DNA of 64,000 bases from Clostridiales bacterium UBA6114 (GCA_002423435.1 DIWE01000042.1:1-64000); one strand, 5' to 3'. Counted from the stretch's first letter, positions 43,301 to 52,104 are shown. Notes: a model not told the origin generated them from the letters alone. Translations and numbers: made by a program.

Positions 43301-46300
43301 TCACCGCTTGCAAGATTCAGTTTTACGCGTGCGAGCACGCATGGGTCGAGCACCGCGCCGTCGGTATTTTTCGGTGCGGCTTTCGCGGCGCCATAGATCC
43401 TCCGCACGCCGCCGCGCCCCATGCAAAGCTCCTTCGACGTGTCGAACGCCACGGGCGCGTCGCAGCAGAAGACGATGCCGCGCTCCTCGCGCCCGTCTCT
43501 CGGGCGGCGTCTGACGATCACCGCGTTTCCGATGATCTCGGTTTTCAAAAACAGCTTGGAAAAGGCGGGATGGGCCGCGAAATCCTGCGCGTTTTCAACC
43601 TGCGGCTCAAAATAGACAATCAGCTCCACCGGCATTTTTTTGCCGGATGTGTTCTTGATCTCGACCTGCCGCACCTCCGCGTCCATGCTTTCCATGACCG
43701 AAGAGCGGATGACCGACGCAAAGGTGTCCGTTTTGCAGATATGGCTTGCGCGCGACGCCTCGAACCGGCCGGAATAGGTCGCCCCGCCCTCGTAAAACGG
43801 CATTTTCAGCAAAGAGATTACTTCATTGCCCGTTTTGAGGAAAAAGCCCATTCCGGGGAAGATCGCGGGGTCGGAGGCGGAAAAGGTCAGAAGCTGCGTC
43901 CTTCCGCTCTCCGATCTGCTCTTTCCGTCCTCCGTCAGCATCAGGCGATAGGAGCCGTTTGTCAGAAGGTTCAGCATCGGAGCGCCGCGCTCCCTTCCGG
44001 CAAATTCGCGGACGACCCCCATTGTGACCGGCTTCGGCTTTTCGGGCACATCCTTCGATATCACCCGCATGACGGGCGCGCCGACCGGGATTTTTTCGCA
44101 CAGGAGCACCTGATAGGCGCGTATGCGCGTATCCCTCATAAAGCGGTCGGTCATCGAGGTCTTTGCCAGCAGATTGGAGATCGAGACCAGGCTCATGCCG
44201 AGATGGTGCGCCATGTAGCACCGGACGATCGCGTAGTCCTTCTGCCCGGGCAGGCGGCTCGTCGTAAAGTCGCAGGCCTCGAAAAAGCCGTAGCTCCCCT
44301 CCATCCCCATGTCGCGGAGCCTGCGAAGGTTTTTTATCGCGCTTTCACGGTCGACCGACAGCGCCAGGAAGGAGGAATAGGGGGACACGACATGCTCGCG
44401 GTCGAGCCCGCGCTTTAAGCCGAGTTTCTGTACGCCGTGCGCCTTGTATTGGTAATTGAGAGCGTTGTCAAAGGCGTAAAAGGCGCTTTCCGACACGCCG
44501 AAGGGCGTGTTGTGGCGCTTGCCGTTCAACTTCTGCGCATAAACGGCAAACTGCATGCTCTCGTAGAGCATGGAGTTCGGGTAAGACGGCATCAGAAGGT
44601 TCGGCATCAGGTATTCAAACATCGTCCCCGTCCACGAGAGCATCCCGCGGTAACCGTTTAACTCCGTAAGCCCACGCCCGAGCCTCTCCCAGTGTTTTTT
44701 CGGCACCTGGCCGAGCGCCACCGCGACATAACTCAGTATCCGCGCCTCGCTCGCCATCAGGTCGTACACGCCGCTCGATTCCCTGTTTGACTCGGCGTCC
44801 CGGCTGATGTAAAAAAGCTTCCGCTTCTTGTCGTACAAAGCGCGCAGGTCGATTGCGGATGCGAGCGCCTCCATCCGCTGCCCAAGCTCCCTCTTTTGCT
44901 CGCTCTCAAACTCGGAGACCGCTTCCTTCGCCGCGATCAGACAGGCGAGGAAATTCCCGCTGTCGACCGAGGACACGCATCTCGGGTAGAGTGGGCGCGC
45001 CTTTTTCGTATCGTACCAGTTAAGAAGATGCCCGTTCCATTTGTCGAGCCTCTCGACCGTTCCGATGATCTTGTCGAGCAGAAACAGAGCCCTCTCCTCG
45101 TCGATGAGCCCCAGGTCCTTCGCCGAAAAAATGCACAGGATCGAAAGTCCGATGTTTGTCGGCGAGGTGCGCCGCGCAAGGCCGATGGGCGGCTGCTCCT
45201 GAAAATTGTCCGGTGGGAGGTAATGGTCCTCCGGCCTTAAAAAATCATTGAAATAATTCCAGATAAAGGCGGCCTCCCGTTTGAGGAAAGCCAGATCCTC
45301 GTCGGAGACGCTCTTTGGCCGCTCGGCTTCCTTGCTGATCAGATACCCCACCTGCGGGGACGCGATCCAGATAAGCCCCAAAATCAAAGCCAGTATCCCG
45401 TTGCCCGCGAGAACGACAAAAAGTCCCGCGAGGATCGACGGGAGCATCAGACGGTGATACCGGACGGCGGACACATTCCTCTGGTCCGCCTGATCCGCCG
45501 TGACCCAGAGGAGCAGGTTCTTCCCCGACACATTCATCCGGTAAAGCGCGGTGATGCAGGCGCCGAGCCCGATGATCGCCTGGTGCGGCAGAAAGGACAG
45601 GTCCAGAAGAGTGTGCAGCGCGTTTGCCGGCACGCCGGTCAGAATATTCGAATGGTACTTTCGCATGCCGTCACCGCGGAATAAAACGACCGCGAGATCG
45701 GATATAAGCGGCATCATGATCGACAAAAGCGCAATGATAACGCACGGGATGAAAAAGCGATAGGAAAGAAGCGCGCCTAAGACCAGCGTGGAAAACAGAA
45801 CAAACGGCGAAAGGCTCCGCCTTAGGTTGTCGAAAATCTTCCACTTTCCCTGAATATTGATCGGATTTTTTATAACGTTTCCATTTTGGCCGCGAACCTT
45901 CGAAAAGAGCCAGTTCGATATCTGAAAATCTCCCCTGATCCAGCGGTGCATCCTTGTAAAGTAGGACGATACCTTATACGGGAAGCCGTCTGTAAACTGG
46001 ACGTCGCTCACAAACCCCGCGCGAAGGTAAATGCCTTCGATCAGATCGTGCGACAGGATCCGGTTTTCCGGGAAGCGCCCGCCCAAGACCCTGTCGAACG
46101 CGTCGATGTCGATCAAGCCCTTGCCCGTGTAGATCCCTTCGGAAAAGAGGTCCTGATAGACGTCGCTGATCGCGCTCCCGTAAGGGTCGATACCGCCGAC
46201 GCCTGCAAATATGCGCGAAAAAAAACTGCGGTTCGCGGCGTCTAAGGACGCTAAAACCCCCGGCTGCAAAATGCCGTGCCCGCGCTTTACGGTCAGCGTT

Positions 46301-47982
46301 TCCTCGTCGAGCTCCGGGCGATTTAAGGGGTGCAGCGCCGTCCCGGCGAGCGCGCGCAGGGACTCCGGCTCCGGCCTTGTGTCCGCGTCGAGCGTCACGA
46401 GGAACTTGTACGTGCTTAAATCCTCCTCGTCGCCGGACACCACCAGCACACCCGACTTTTTTCCCTTGACCTTCAAAATCAGCTCGTATAGCGCGCCGCG
46501 CTTTCGCTCATAGCCCATATAAACGCCGTCGGAGGCGTTTAACGTCCTGCGGCGGACAAACAGAAAGAGGTTTTTCCCCTCGGAGTCAAGCCCTTCGATC
46601 GCTTTCTTTGCGGCGTTTATGATCGGCTCGTCCGATTCCTCCGTCTCGTTTTTCGAATCCTTCAGATCGAGCAGAAGGCCGTATCCGACGTTTTTTCCCG
46701 CGTCGCGGTTTGAAACGAGGTACTCGTTTAAGAGGGAGGCAAACCTATGCGCCGCCTTTTCGCTTGTCACGAGCGCCGTGATGACGCAAAGCGTCTTGCC
46801 CTCCTTCGGGATGCCGCCGCCAAGTTCAAGCCTCGGCAGATGGGCGGGCGGAACGACGCGGATGACGAAAAAATCGGCGATGCGCTTTGCGATTTCAAAC
46901 GCCGGGATCAGAAACAAAAAAAAGGCGGGAAAATTGGCGGCAAAAAAGGAAAAGAGCGCCGCGATGCCGATGCACAGCGCGACGATCGACGCAAAATACA
47001 GCCGGCCGCGCAGCTTCTCCTTTTCCTTCCCGAGCGGTTTTTCGAGGATATAATACCCGACATGGCGTTCCCTTTCGCTCTTTCCCTCCCCGGCGAGCCG
47101 GACCACCAGCTCGGCCGACTCCCTTCCCGAAAGTCCGGCCTCCTTGGCAAGCTTTGAAAGCCTGTACCTGTAGTAGGCCCGGCTTTTTTCGCTCATATTC
47201 GGATAATCGCCCGAAGGGTCGCCGGAGAGTATCTGCTCGACCGGGTTTTGTTCCCGGATCAGGGTGTTGAAATCATAGTCGATGATAAAGCGCAGGGAGG
47301 AAAACGCCCGGCGCAACAGATCGGAAAGCTGTTCATGCGTTTTCAGGGCGTCTTTTCTCCGCTCAAGCTGTTCTTCCGTCGGGGTGCTTCCGCTGTCGCG
47401 CACCCGGTGGAGCTTCATCTCGTCACAAAAGCAGCTGTCCGTGTTTTTCCCCGTATAACCTTCCAAAACAAGATCTATCTCACCGCAGGCCTCCGAGATG
47501 AGATAGAGGATTTGCACCTTGATATAGGAAAGAAAGGCTGAAAGCTCCTCCTCCAGAAGCTCGGTTTCCAGGCAGACCCCCTGCAAAAACGCGGCGATTT
47601 TTTCATCGGTCACGACATATCCCGTCGCGAGTAAAAAATCCTCCGCCAGAAAGGCGACATAGATTTTCCGGCGCTCGTCCTTAAGGGTCGGAATCCGCTT
47701 GTAGGACCTGACGGCCTGCACGGCGTCGTCGCCAAGGCTGTGGGCGATATAATAATTGTCGGTGAGCCATTCCATTTCCTGCGGGATCAGGGTTTCCTTT
47801 TCTATGAAGCTGATTGTCCGTTTATATGTTTTGCTGATCGATGCGAGTTCCTTTTTTAATTTTCTGGCATCGTTTCTCGCGCTTTTCAGTTTTCCTTTCG
47901 GGTGCTCTATCGCAAGCTTTTGGGCAAACATTTTTAGTTTCTGATCCGTAAGATCCAGAAAGTCCGAAGCATGGTAAATCAT
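40372..47982 (-). CDS. Giant cyclic beta-1,2-glucan synthase-like protein (GT84 + GH94)
   Basis: About 2,536 residues in one frame. Residues below are counted from the ATG at 47991; the start is set at the fourth codon because AGGA is better spaced. Order: helical N-terminal domain (1-325), helices near 331-378, GT84 glycosyltransferase with TLDADTRPE near 534-541 and RMHRWIRGDFQ near 680, further helices 725-770, 795-815 and 850-885, a glycoamylase-like domain (about 900-1300; WNYFNDFLRPEDHYLPPDNF), carbohydrate-binding segments, and a C-terminal GH94 phosphorylase domain with catalytic-type GFRDQLQD near 2095. NdvB/Cgs of rhizobia and Brucella have this order and make cyclic beta-1,2-glucans from UDP-glucose. 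Product in this organism is inferred only. Confidence 0.9.
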   Translation of the reverse strand: MIYHASDFLDLTDQKLKMFAQKLAIEHPKGKLKSARNDARKLKKELASISKTYKRTISFIEKETLIPQEMEWLTDNYYIAHSLGDDAVQAVRSYKRIPTLKDERRKIYVAFLAEDFLLATGYVVTDEKIAAFLQGVCLETELLEEELSAFLSYIKVQILYLISEACGEIDLVLEGYTGKNTDSCFCDEMKLHRVRDSGSTPTEEQLERRKDALKTHEQLSDLLRRAFSSLRFIIDYDFNTLIREQNPVEQILSGDPSGDYPNMSEKSRAYYRYRLSKLAKEAGLSGRESAELVVRLAGEGKSERERHVGYYILEKPLGKEKEKLRGRLYFASIVALCIGIAALFSFFAANFPAFFLFLIPAFEIAKRIADFFVIRVVPPAHLPRLELGGGIPKEGKTLCVITALVTSEKAAHRFASLLNEYLVSNRDAGKNVGYGLLLDLKDSKNETEESDEPIINAAKKAIEGLDSEGKNLFLFVRRRTLNASDGVYMGYERKRGALYELILKVKGKKSGVLVVSGDEEDLSTYKFLVTLDADTRPEPESLRALAGTALHPLNRPELDEETLTVKRGHGILQPGVLASLDAANRSFFSRIFAGVGGIDPYGSAISDVYQDLFSEGIYTGKGLIDIDAFDRVLGGRFPENRILSHDLIEGIYLRAGFVSDVQFTDGFPYKVSSYFTRMHRWIRGDFQISNWLFSKVRGQNGNVIKNPINIQGKWKIFDNLRRSLSPFVLFSTLVLGALLSYRFFIPCVIIALLSIMMPLISDLAVVLFRGDGMRKYHSNILTGVPANALHTLLDLSFLPHQAIIGLGACITALYRMNVSGKNLLLWVTADQADQRNVSAVRYHRLMLPSILAGLFVVLAGNGILALILGLIWIASPQVGYLISKEAERPKSVSDEDLAFLKREAAFIWNYFNDFLRPEDHYLPPDNFQEQPPIGLARRTSPTNIGLSILCIFSAKDLGLIDEERALFLLDKIIGTVERLDKWNGHLLNWYDTKKARPLYPRCVSSVDSGNFLACLIAAKEAVSEFESEQKRELGQRMEALASAIDLRALYDKKRKLFYISRDAESNRESSGVYDLMASEARILSYVAVALGQVPKKHWERLGRGLTELNGYRGMLSWTGTMFEYLMPNLLMPSYPNSMLYESMQFAVYAQKLNGKRHNTPFGVSESAFYAFDNALNYQYKAHGVQKLGLKRGLDREHVVSPYSSFLALSVDRESAIKNLRRLRDMGMEGSYGFFEACDFTTSRLPGQKDYAIVRCYMAHHLGMSLVSISNLLAKTSMTDRFMRDTRIRAYQVLLCEKIPVGAPVMRVISKDVPEKPKPVTMGVVREFAGRERGAPMLNLLTNGSYRLMLTEDGKSRSESGRTQLLTFSASDPAIFPGMGFFLKTGNEVISLLKMPFYEGGATYSGRFEASRASHICKTDTFASVIRSSVMESMDAEVRQVEIKNTSGKKMPVELIVYFEPQVENAQDFAAHPAFSKLFLKTEIIGNAVIVRRRPRDGREERGIVFCCDAPVAFDTSKELCMGRGGVRRIYGAAKAAPKNTDGAVLDPCVLARVKLNLASGETKTVNFGLAPGRELHDTLSKLMRALLKKETDFASRQEGCARVLGLSKKDVIDAMDLYSTILFSKAAFDKESVQKARMGQRDLWRFGISGELPIAAIVVDSEEAAKKAGIWIKKHIFSFLNGAPYELLLLTFDGGDYHCPVKTALMDALKLSGGECLIGIRGGVYFIDVLKTSDDERDFLYSCASVIIDVDKGIPKKTVANGALYRMEPVFSGGGEVKRRFADDGSFVMECNKSLPFLAQSHVLANRAFGYIATDCGAGHMWFLNSRENKINCWVNDPLAIAGPEQVELHLKGKRTSVFATPDGECTVTYAPGFARYEKVVGQVKLTTTVFVAEKLPCRIILAEVTGCDLGDLMLSSGTTLLLGPSMPSTSHIMSLKDEKTGAICVQNRFNTEFSPYYFAAMGSGKTEFTCSLPSYKGNEYDSSLGAGLDPCLAVRTSFEKRGDKYVAVIAHMACGKLSALEHLKKLLSYDEAQKELAAVSDYWRTLSDGVQIDTGDKALDRYINTWAVYQTLCCRVFARTSFYQCGGAFGFRDQLQDVTSLLYACPGFARTHILRTCAHQYLEGDVQHWWHYTKTEKEEGNRGIRTKCSDDLLWLPYALCLYLERTGDMEILKVQVPYIESAPLDENTSERYETPRISKTRESAFCHAYRAVDLVLKRGNGAHSLPLIGTCDWNDSMNLVGAQGQGESVWLSWFLSLTLSKMAKLCEKLGESDRASRYHKKAEEYRSAAELAWDGRYFLRGYYDDGEALGSSESAECRIDSISQSFSTLVPCDEKKRVTAVQSAVDELFDRENQIVLLLKPPFENSPKNPGYIKGYLPGVRENGGQYTHAAVWLAMGCFSLQMSDQGYEIIRAVLPENHPYDIYKAEPFVIAADIYANPQHVGRGGWSYYTGASGWFYRVVIENMLGIAVDGKALLLNPSLPEAIRGFRATLRYKDAVYHIEAEKQGAPDEKKEPAPETVIPLEKEGEHHIRLSL

Positions 47983-48191
47983 GAAGTTCATCCTATCTTA
48001 ATGCAAGGGCGTATGCTAAAAACCTGCACGCCCGGATTTTCAATCAGATTGCTTTGTTTCGGCAAATCCCGCTTTTGAAGCATCAAAGCTTCATGCCGGT
48101 GCAAAGCGAAAAAACGGGTGTGTCATCGATGTATACACGCCCTCAATACACGGTATTTTCTCCGCTTTCCTCGGGAACTATTCATACCCTC

Positions 48192-48220
48192 TTGACAAAG
48201 AGGGGTTTTTACGATATCAT
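48192..48220 (+). promoter_or_regulatory. Promoter of ylxM-ffh
   Basis: TTGACA (48192-48197), a 17-base spacer and TATCAT (48215-48220): five of six -10 matches, 45 bases before ylxM. An exact inverted repeat starts seven bases after the -10. Confidence 0.8.
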
Positions 48221-48226
48221 ATTAAC

Positions 48227-48250
48227 TTGTAAAGTTGGTAGCCTTTACAA
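48227..48250. promoter_or_regulatory. Exact inverted repeat at the ylxM transcription start
   Basis: TTGTAAAG and CTTTACAA, eight-base arms around an eight-base loop, lie at the expected start of the message and end just before the ribosome site. It could be a repressor site or a 5' hairpin protecting the transcript. Confidence 0.5.
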
Positions 48251-48265
48251 TACGGAGGTGCGTTT

Positions 48266-48646
48266 ATGAAATCCAAGCCGTTCGAAATGTGTCTGCTTTT
48301 TGATTTTTACGGCGAAATGCTCACCGTAAAGCAAAAAGAACTATTTGACCTTTACTACAACGAGGATCTCTCATTAACCGAAATTTCCGAACATGCCGGC
48401 ATCACGAGACAGGGTGTCCGCGATGCCGTCCAGCGTGCGGAATCGACACTCCGCGACATGGAATATAAGCTCGGCCTTGTGGCCCGCTACGGGAAAATCC
48501 AGACGAATATCTCAAAAATCAGGGACGCGGCGGAACACATCCGTATGGAAAACAGCAGCAAAAGCAGAAACCCCGCCATCGTCGAGGAAACGGATAAAAT
48601 TCTTTCCCTGGCCCGGACCATGCTTGAGCCCGATGGTTATACATGA
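48266..48646 (+). CDS. ylxM: YlxM-family helix-turn-helix protein (UPF0122)
   Basis: 126 residues. The opening FEMCLLFDFYGEMLTVKQKE and LFDLYYNEDLSLTEISEHAG, followed by ITRQGVRDAVQRAES, is the standard YlxM pattern, similar to sigma factor region 4. YlxM proteins are encoded directly before ffh and help the SRP pathway, stimulating Ffh-FtsY GTPase activity in streptococci (family knowledge). RBS CGGAGGTG precedes the ATG. The last 25 residues are longer than in short homologues. ffh starts 132 bases downstream; ftsY is not in the window. Confidence 0.95.
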   Translation: MKSKPFEMCLLFDFYGEMLTVKQKELFDLYYNEDLSLTEISEHAGITRQGVRDAVQRAESTLRDMEYKLGLVARYGKIQTNISKIRDAAEHIRMENSSKSRNPAIVEETDKILSLARTMLEPDGYT

Positions 48647-48777
48647 AGAGCCTTTTCCGGGGCAAACGCCCGAAAAGCGCGATCTAATTGAAAGCTTGCC
48701 CGCACCTCCGTCGTTTTATGCCTACCATGCATAAACGGCAAAATATCTATACCTATACCTAAGAAATGGGGGAAAAT

Positions 48778-50139
48778 ATGGCCTTCGAGGGTCTTACCGA
48801 AAAATTAAACGCCGCCTTTCAAAAACTGAAAAGCCGCGGAAGAATCACCGAGTCGGACGTAAAGGATGCAATGCGCGCAATCCGGGTCGCGCTCCTCGAG
48901 GCCGACGTCAATTTTAAGGTCGCGCGGGATTTTATCCAGAAGGTTTCCGAGCGCGCCGTCGGGCAGAATGTTTTGGAGAGCTTGACCCCCGCGCAGCAGG
49001 TCATCAAGATTGTAAACGAAGAGCTTGTATCCCTGATGGGCAGCCAAAGCGCAAAAATAAAAATGGCGTCGTCCCCGCCGACCGTCGTCATGCTTTGCGG
49101 GCTTCAGGGCGCGGGCAAAACGACAAACGGGGCGAAGCTCGCGGGAATGTATAAAACCCGCGAAAACAGGCGCCCGCTGCTTGTCGCCTGCGACGTGTAC
49201 CGCCCGGCGGCGGTCGAGCAGCTCAAGGTCGTCGGCAAAAAGCTCGACGTCCCCGTTTTTTCAATCGACGGGGAGAAAGACCCGGTAAAAATCGCGAGGG
49301 AGGCCGTTTCACACGCCAAGGCGCACGGCAACGATATTGTCTTTCTCGATACCGCGGGCCGCCTTCACATCGACGAGGAGATGATGGACGAACTAAAGCG
49401 CATCAAGGCCGCCGTCAGTCCGAATGAAATCCTCTTTTTCGTAGACGCGATGACGGGCCAGGACGCGGTCAACGCGGCCGCGGCCTTTGACGGGGCGCTG
49501 TCCGTCGACGGCGTCTTCCTTACGAAGCTCGACGGCGACGCGCGCGGCGGAGCGGCCCTCTCGGTCAGGGCAGTCACCGGAAAGCCGATCAAATTCTGCG
49601 GCGTCGGCGAAAAATTGGACCAGATCGAGGCCTTCCACCCCGACCGCATGGCGTCGAGAATACTCGGGATGGGCGACATGCTCTCCCTGATCGAAAAGGC
49701 GCAGCTGGACTTCGATGAAAAAAAGGCCTTGGAGCTTGAAAAAAAGATGCGCACACAGCGCCTGACGCTGACCGATTTTTACGATCAGCTTGTCCAGATG
49801 AAAAAAATGGGCTCCCTCCAGGACATCATGGGCATGGTCCCCGGCTTGAATGCAAAAGCGCTAAAAAATGCTTCCGTCGACGAAAAGCAGCTTTCGCACG
49901 TCGAGGCGATCATCCTTTCGATGACTGTAGCCGAGCGGGAGAATCCCTCAATCATCAATTACAGCCGGAAAAAACGGATCGCTTCGGGCTGCGGACTCAA
50001 AATCGAGGAGATCAACAGGCTCTTAAAGCAGTTCGAGGCCATTTCGAAAATGACAAAGCAGCTTTCGTCCATGCAGAAAAAGCCCGGCCGCAAATTCGGC
50101 GGCTTCAACGGCCCCGGCGGGTTTAAGCTGCCTTTCTGA
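48778..50139 (+). CDS. ffh: Signal recognition particle protein
   Basis: About 453 residues. N domain first (FEGLTEKLNAAFQKLKSRGR), then the SRP GTPase with G1 GLQGAGKTT near residue 107, DTAGRLH and TKLDGDARGG, then a Met-rich M domain (KKMGSLQDIMGMVPGLNAKA, RIASGCGLKIEEINRLLKQF) with a basic/Gly tail. Ffh with 4.5S RNA brings nascent membrane proteins to the translocon. The start at 48778 has GGGGGA six bases upstream; an ATG four codons earlier is less well placed. It follows ylxM and precedes rpsP, the conserved Bacillota order. Confidence 0.98.
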   Translation: MAFEGLTEKLNAAFQKLKSRGRITESDVKDAMRAIRVALLEADVNFKVARDFIQKVSERAVGQNVLESLTPAQQVIKIVNEELVSLMGSQSAKIKMASSPPTVVMLCGLQGAGKTTNGAKLAGMYKTRENRRPLLVACDVYRPAAVEQLKVVGKKLDVPVFSIDGEKDPVKIAREAVSHAKAHGNDIVFLDTAGRLHIDEEMMDELKRIKAAVSPNEILFFVDAMTGQDAVNAAAAFDGALSVDGVFLTKLDGDARGGAALSVRAVTGKPIKFCGVGEKLDQIEAFHPDRMASRILGMGDMLSLIEKAQLDFDEKKALELEKKMRTQRLTLTDFYDQLVQMKKMGSLQDIMGMVPGLNAKALKNASVDEKQLSHVEAIILSMTVAERENPSIINYSRKKRIASGCGLKIEEINRLLKQFEAISKMTKQLSSMQKKPGRKFGGFNGPGGFKLPF

Positions 50140-50199
50140 ATCCGACAATATTAAAATCTTTTTAATATTAGCTTTATTCTTTGAGGAGGTGAATGTCAC

Positions 50200-50439
50200 A
50201 TGGTTAAGATCAGGCTGCGGAGAATGGGCGCAAAAAAAGCTCCTTTCTACCGCTTGGTGGTCGCTGATTCGCGTTATCCCCGTGACGGAAGGTTTATTGA
50301 GGAAATCGGCTACTACAATCCGATCGCGGAGCCCGTTGAAATTAAAATTGACGGTGAGCGTGCAAAGCAGTGGATTAAAAATGGTGCTCAGCCCACCGAT
50401 ACCGTACGTGCCCTTATGAAAAAGGCCGGCGTAATCTGA
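50200..50439 (+). CDS. rpsP: 30S ribosomal protein S16
   Basis: 79 residues: VKIRLRRMGAKKAPFYRLVV, ADSRYPRDGRFIEEIGYYNP and AKQWIKNGAQPTDTVRALM are all classic S16. S16 binds 16S rRNA in early small-subunit assembly. RBS GAGGAGGTG lies upstream of the ATG; another ATG 11 bases before is in a different frame and can be ignored. It is 60 bases after ffh and 17 bases before khpA. Confidence 0.99.
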   Translation: MVKIRLRRMGAKKAPFYRLVVADSRYPRDGRFIEEIGYYNPIAEPVEIKIDGERAKQWIKNGAQPTDTVRALMKKAGVI

Positions 50440-50456
50440 TTTGGAGAGGTTTTCCG

Positions 50457-50687
50457 ATGAAAGATCTGTTATTGTATGTCGCGAAAAATCTCGTCGACAA
50501 CCCCGATGCCGTGACCGTCACCGAAACGGAGCGTGACGACTCCGTCGTTTTAGAGCTGCGCGTCGCACCCGGGGATATGGGCAAGGTGATCGGCCGCCAG
50601 GGCCGTATCGCCAAGGAAATCCGTACTCTCATGAAAGCGGCCGGGCTGAAGGAAAACAAAAAAATCTCCGTCGACATCCTTGACTGA
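50457..50687 (+). CDS. khpA: KH-domain RNA-binding protein KhpA
   Basis: 76 residues, almost all one KH domain: LLLYVAKNLVDNPDAVTVTE, then GKVIGRQGRIAKEIRTLMKA with the GxxG loop (GRQG). KhpA partners KhpB in Bacillota and binds small and cell-division RNAs (family knowledge). GGAGAGG precedes the ATG. It lies between rpsP and rimM as in most Gram-positive genomes. Strong hairpins separate it from rimM. Confidence 0.96.
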   Translation: MKDLLLYVAKNLVDNPDAVTVTETERDDSVVLELRVAPGDMGKVIGRQGRIAKEIRTLMKAAGLKENKKISVDILD

Positions 50688-50736
50688 AAGGCTCATCCCG
50701 GACATACCCTTGTATATCCGGGTCCCCAGAAAAATT

Positions 50737-50764
50737 CCCCGGACAGGCCTCGGTCTGTCCGGGG
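50737..50764. terminator. Strong hairpin between khpA and rimM, possible attenuator
   Basis: CCCCGGACAG and CTGTCCGGGG form a perfect 10-base GC-rich stem with an eight-base loop; a smaller CCCGGA/TCCGGG stem precedes it at 50697-50722. No T-run follows, so it may be a processing or attenuation element and not a full terminator. Confidence 0.5.
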
Positions 50765-50832
50765 CAACCCCGAAAAAAACCGGGCCGGCTTATCTGTCGG
50801 CCCGAGTTTGTTATAACAAGATGGAGGTTTTC

Positions 50833-51330
50833 ATGAAACAGCTTTTGGAGGCGGGCGAGGTCATCAATACCCACGGCATACGCGGAGAGGTAAAAGTCCG
50901 GCCGTGGTGCGACTCTCTGTCCGACCTTTTAAGGCTCAAAACCGTTTACCTTGCCGGAAATCCTGTGCGCGTCCTTTCCTCGCGGGCACACAAGGGCTTT
51001 GCGCTGATGCTGCTCGAAGGAATCGATACCATTGAAAAGGCCGAGGCGATTAAAAACTCCGTCTTGTTCTTAAACCGGGCGGACGTCAGTCTTCCCGAGG
51101 GCGCAGTCTTTTTGCAGGACATCATCGGATTTTCCGTGTACGACGAGCGGACAGACCGGACCGTCGGACAGATTTCCGACACGCTCTCGCTGCCGAGGGG
51201 GGACCTGCTCATTGTACAGGGCGAAGAGGAATATATGATCCCGTCCGTTCCCGAATTCATCAAGGAAATCGATTTTGACCGCAGGACGGTCCGCATCCGC
51301 ACGATAGAGGGCATGCTGAATGAAATTTGA
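50833..51330 (+). CDS. rimM: Ribosome maturation factor RimM
   Basis: About 165 residues. N domain: LLEAGEVINTHGIRGEVKVR. The linker GIDTIEKAEAIKNSVLFLNR is followed by a PRC-barrel C domain (DIIGFSVYDERTDRTVGQIS and EYMIPSVPEFIKEIDFDRRT). RimM binds S19 and aids maturation of the 30S head. The start at 50833 has GGAGG five bases upstream; the ATG at 50821 contains that ribosome site, and the open frame back to 50680 crosses the hairpins. It overlaps trmD by 11 bases. Confidence 0.96.
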   Translation: MKQLLEAGEVINTHGIRGEVKVRPWCDSLSDLLRLKTVYLAGNPVRVLSSRAHKGFALMLLEGIDTIEKAEAIKNSVLFLNRADVSLPEGAVFLQDIIGFSVYDERTDRTVGQISDTLSLPRGDLLIVQGEEEYMIPSVPEFIKEIDFDRRTVRIRTIEGMLNEI

Positions 51331-52066
51331 CATTATGACCCTGTTTCCCGACGCGGTGCGCGCGATGCTGGGGACCAGCATCATCGGGCACGCGCAGGGA
51401 AACGGGCTTGTCGAAATCAACTGTATCAACATCCGCGACTTTGCGTTTAACCGCCACCGCCGCACCGACGACTATCCCTACGGCGGCGGACAGGGGCTTT
51501 TGATGCTCGCCGACCCGCTTTTCGAGTGCCACCGCCACCTCACGGGCGGCGCATCTGTGCACACCGTCCTTCTGTCGGCGCAGGGCGTCCCCTTTTCCCA
51601 GCAGAAAGCCCGCGAGCTCTTGGAAAAAGGCCATGTCATCCTGGTGTGCGGGCATTACGAGGGGGTCGACCAGCGTTTCATCGACGAGTGCATCGACGAG
51701 GAGATCTCGCTGGGCGACTTTGTTTTAACCGGCGGCGAGATACCGGCGATGGCGGTTGCCGACGCGGTCTGCCGTATGGTGCCCGGCGTGCTGTCGGACG
51801 AGTCGTGCTTTACCGACGAAAGCCATTTCAGCGGGCTTCTGGAATATCCGCAGTACACAAGGCCGGAGGTCTGGCACGGCCGGAAGGTGCCCGAGATCCT
51901 TCTTTCCGGTCACCACGAAAACATCCGGAAATGGAAACGGGCGCAAAGCATCCGTCAGACGCTCGCGCGGCGCCCCGATCTGCTGAAAGCGGAGGATTTG
52001 AGCGACGAGGACCAAAAGCTCCTCTCGGCTTTTCCGGACGAAGACGGGTTCGGCGCGGAGCCATAA
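51320..52066 (+). CDS. trmD: tRNA (guanine-37-N1) methyltransferase
   Basis: 248 residues. Start KFDIMTLFPDAVRAMLGTSI; the SPOUT trefoil-knot core is visible: DYPYGGGQGLLM, ILVCGHYEGVDQRFIDECID, EEISLGDFVLTGGEIPAMA and ADAVCRMVPGVL. It methylates G37 next to the anticodon to prevent frameshifting, using S-adenosylmethionine. It overlaps the end of rimM, which points to translational coupling. The C-terminal helical domain (WKRAQSIRQTLARRPDLLKA) is complete. Confidence 0.98.
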   Translation: MKFDIMTLFPDAVRAMLGTSIIGHAQGNGLVEINCINIRDFAFNRHRRTDDYPYGGGQGLLMLADPLFECHRHLTGGASVHTVLLSAQGVPFSQQKARELLEKGHVILVCGHYEGVDQRFIDECIDEEISLGDFVLTGGEIPAMAVADAVCRMVPGVLSDESCFTDESHFSGLLEYPQYTRPEVWHGRKVPEILLSGHHENIRKWKRAQSIRQTLARRPDLLKAEDLSDEDQKLLSAFPDEDGFGAEP

Positions 52067-52104
52067 AGAAAATTTGATAATTATTATTGAAAACGCGCTT
52101 TCTT

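Noticed and set aside
43255..44418. 387-codon plus-strand open frame inside the glucan synthase gene
   Set aside because: The synthase frame is continuous and conserved through this region; the opposite frame has no domain.
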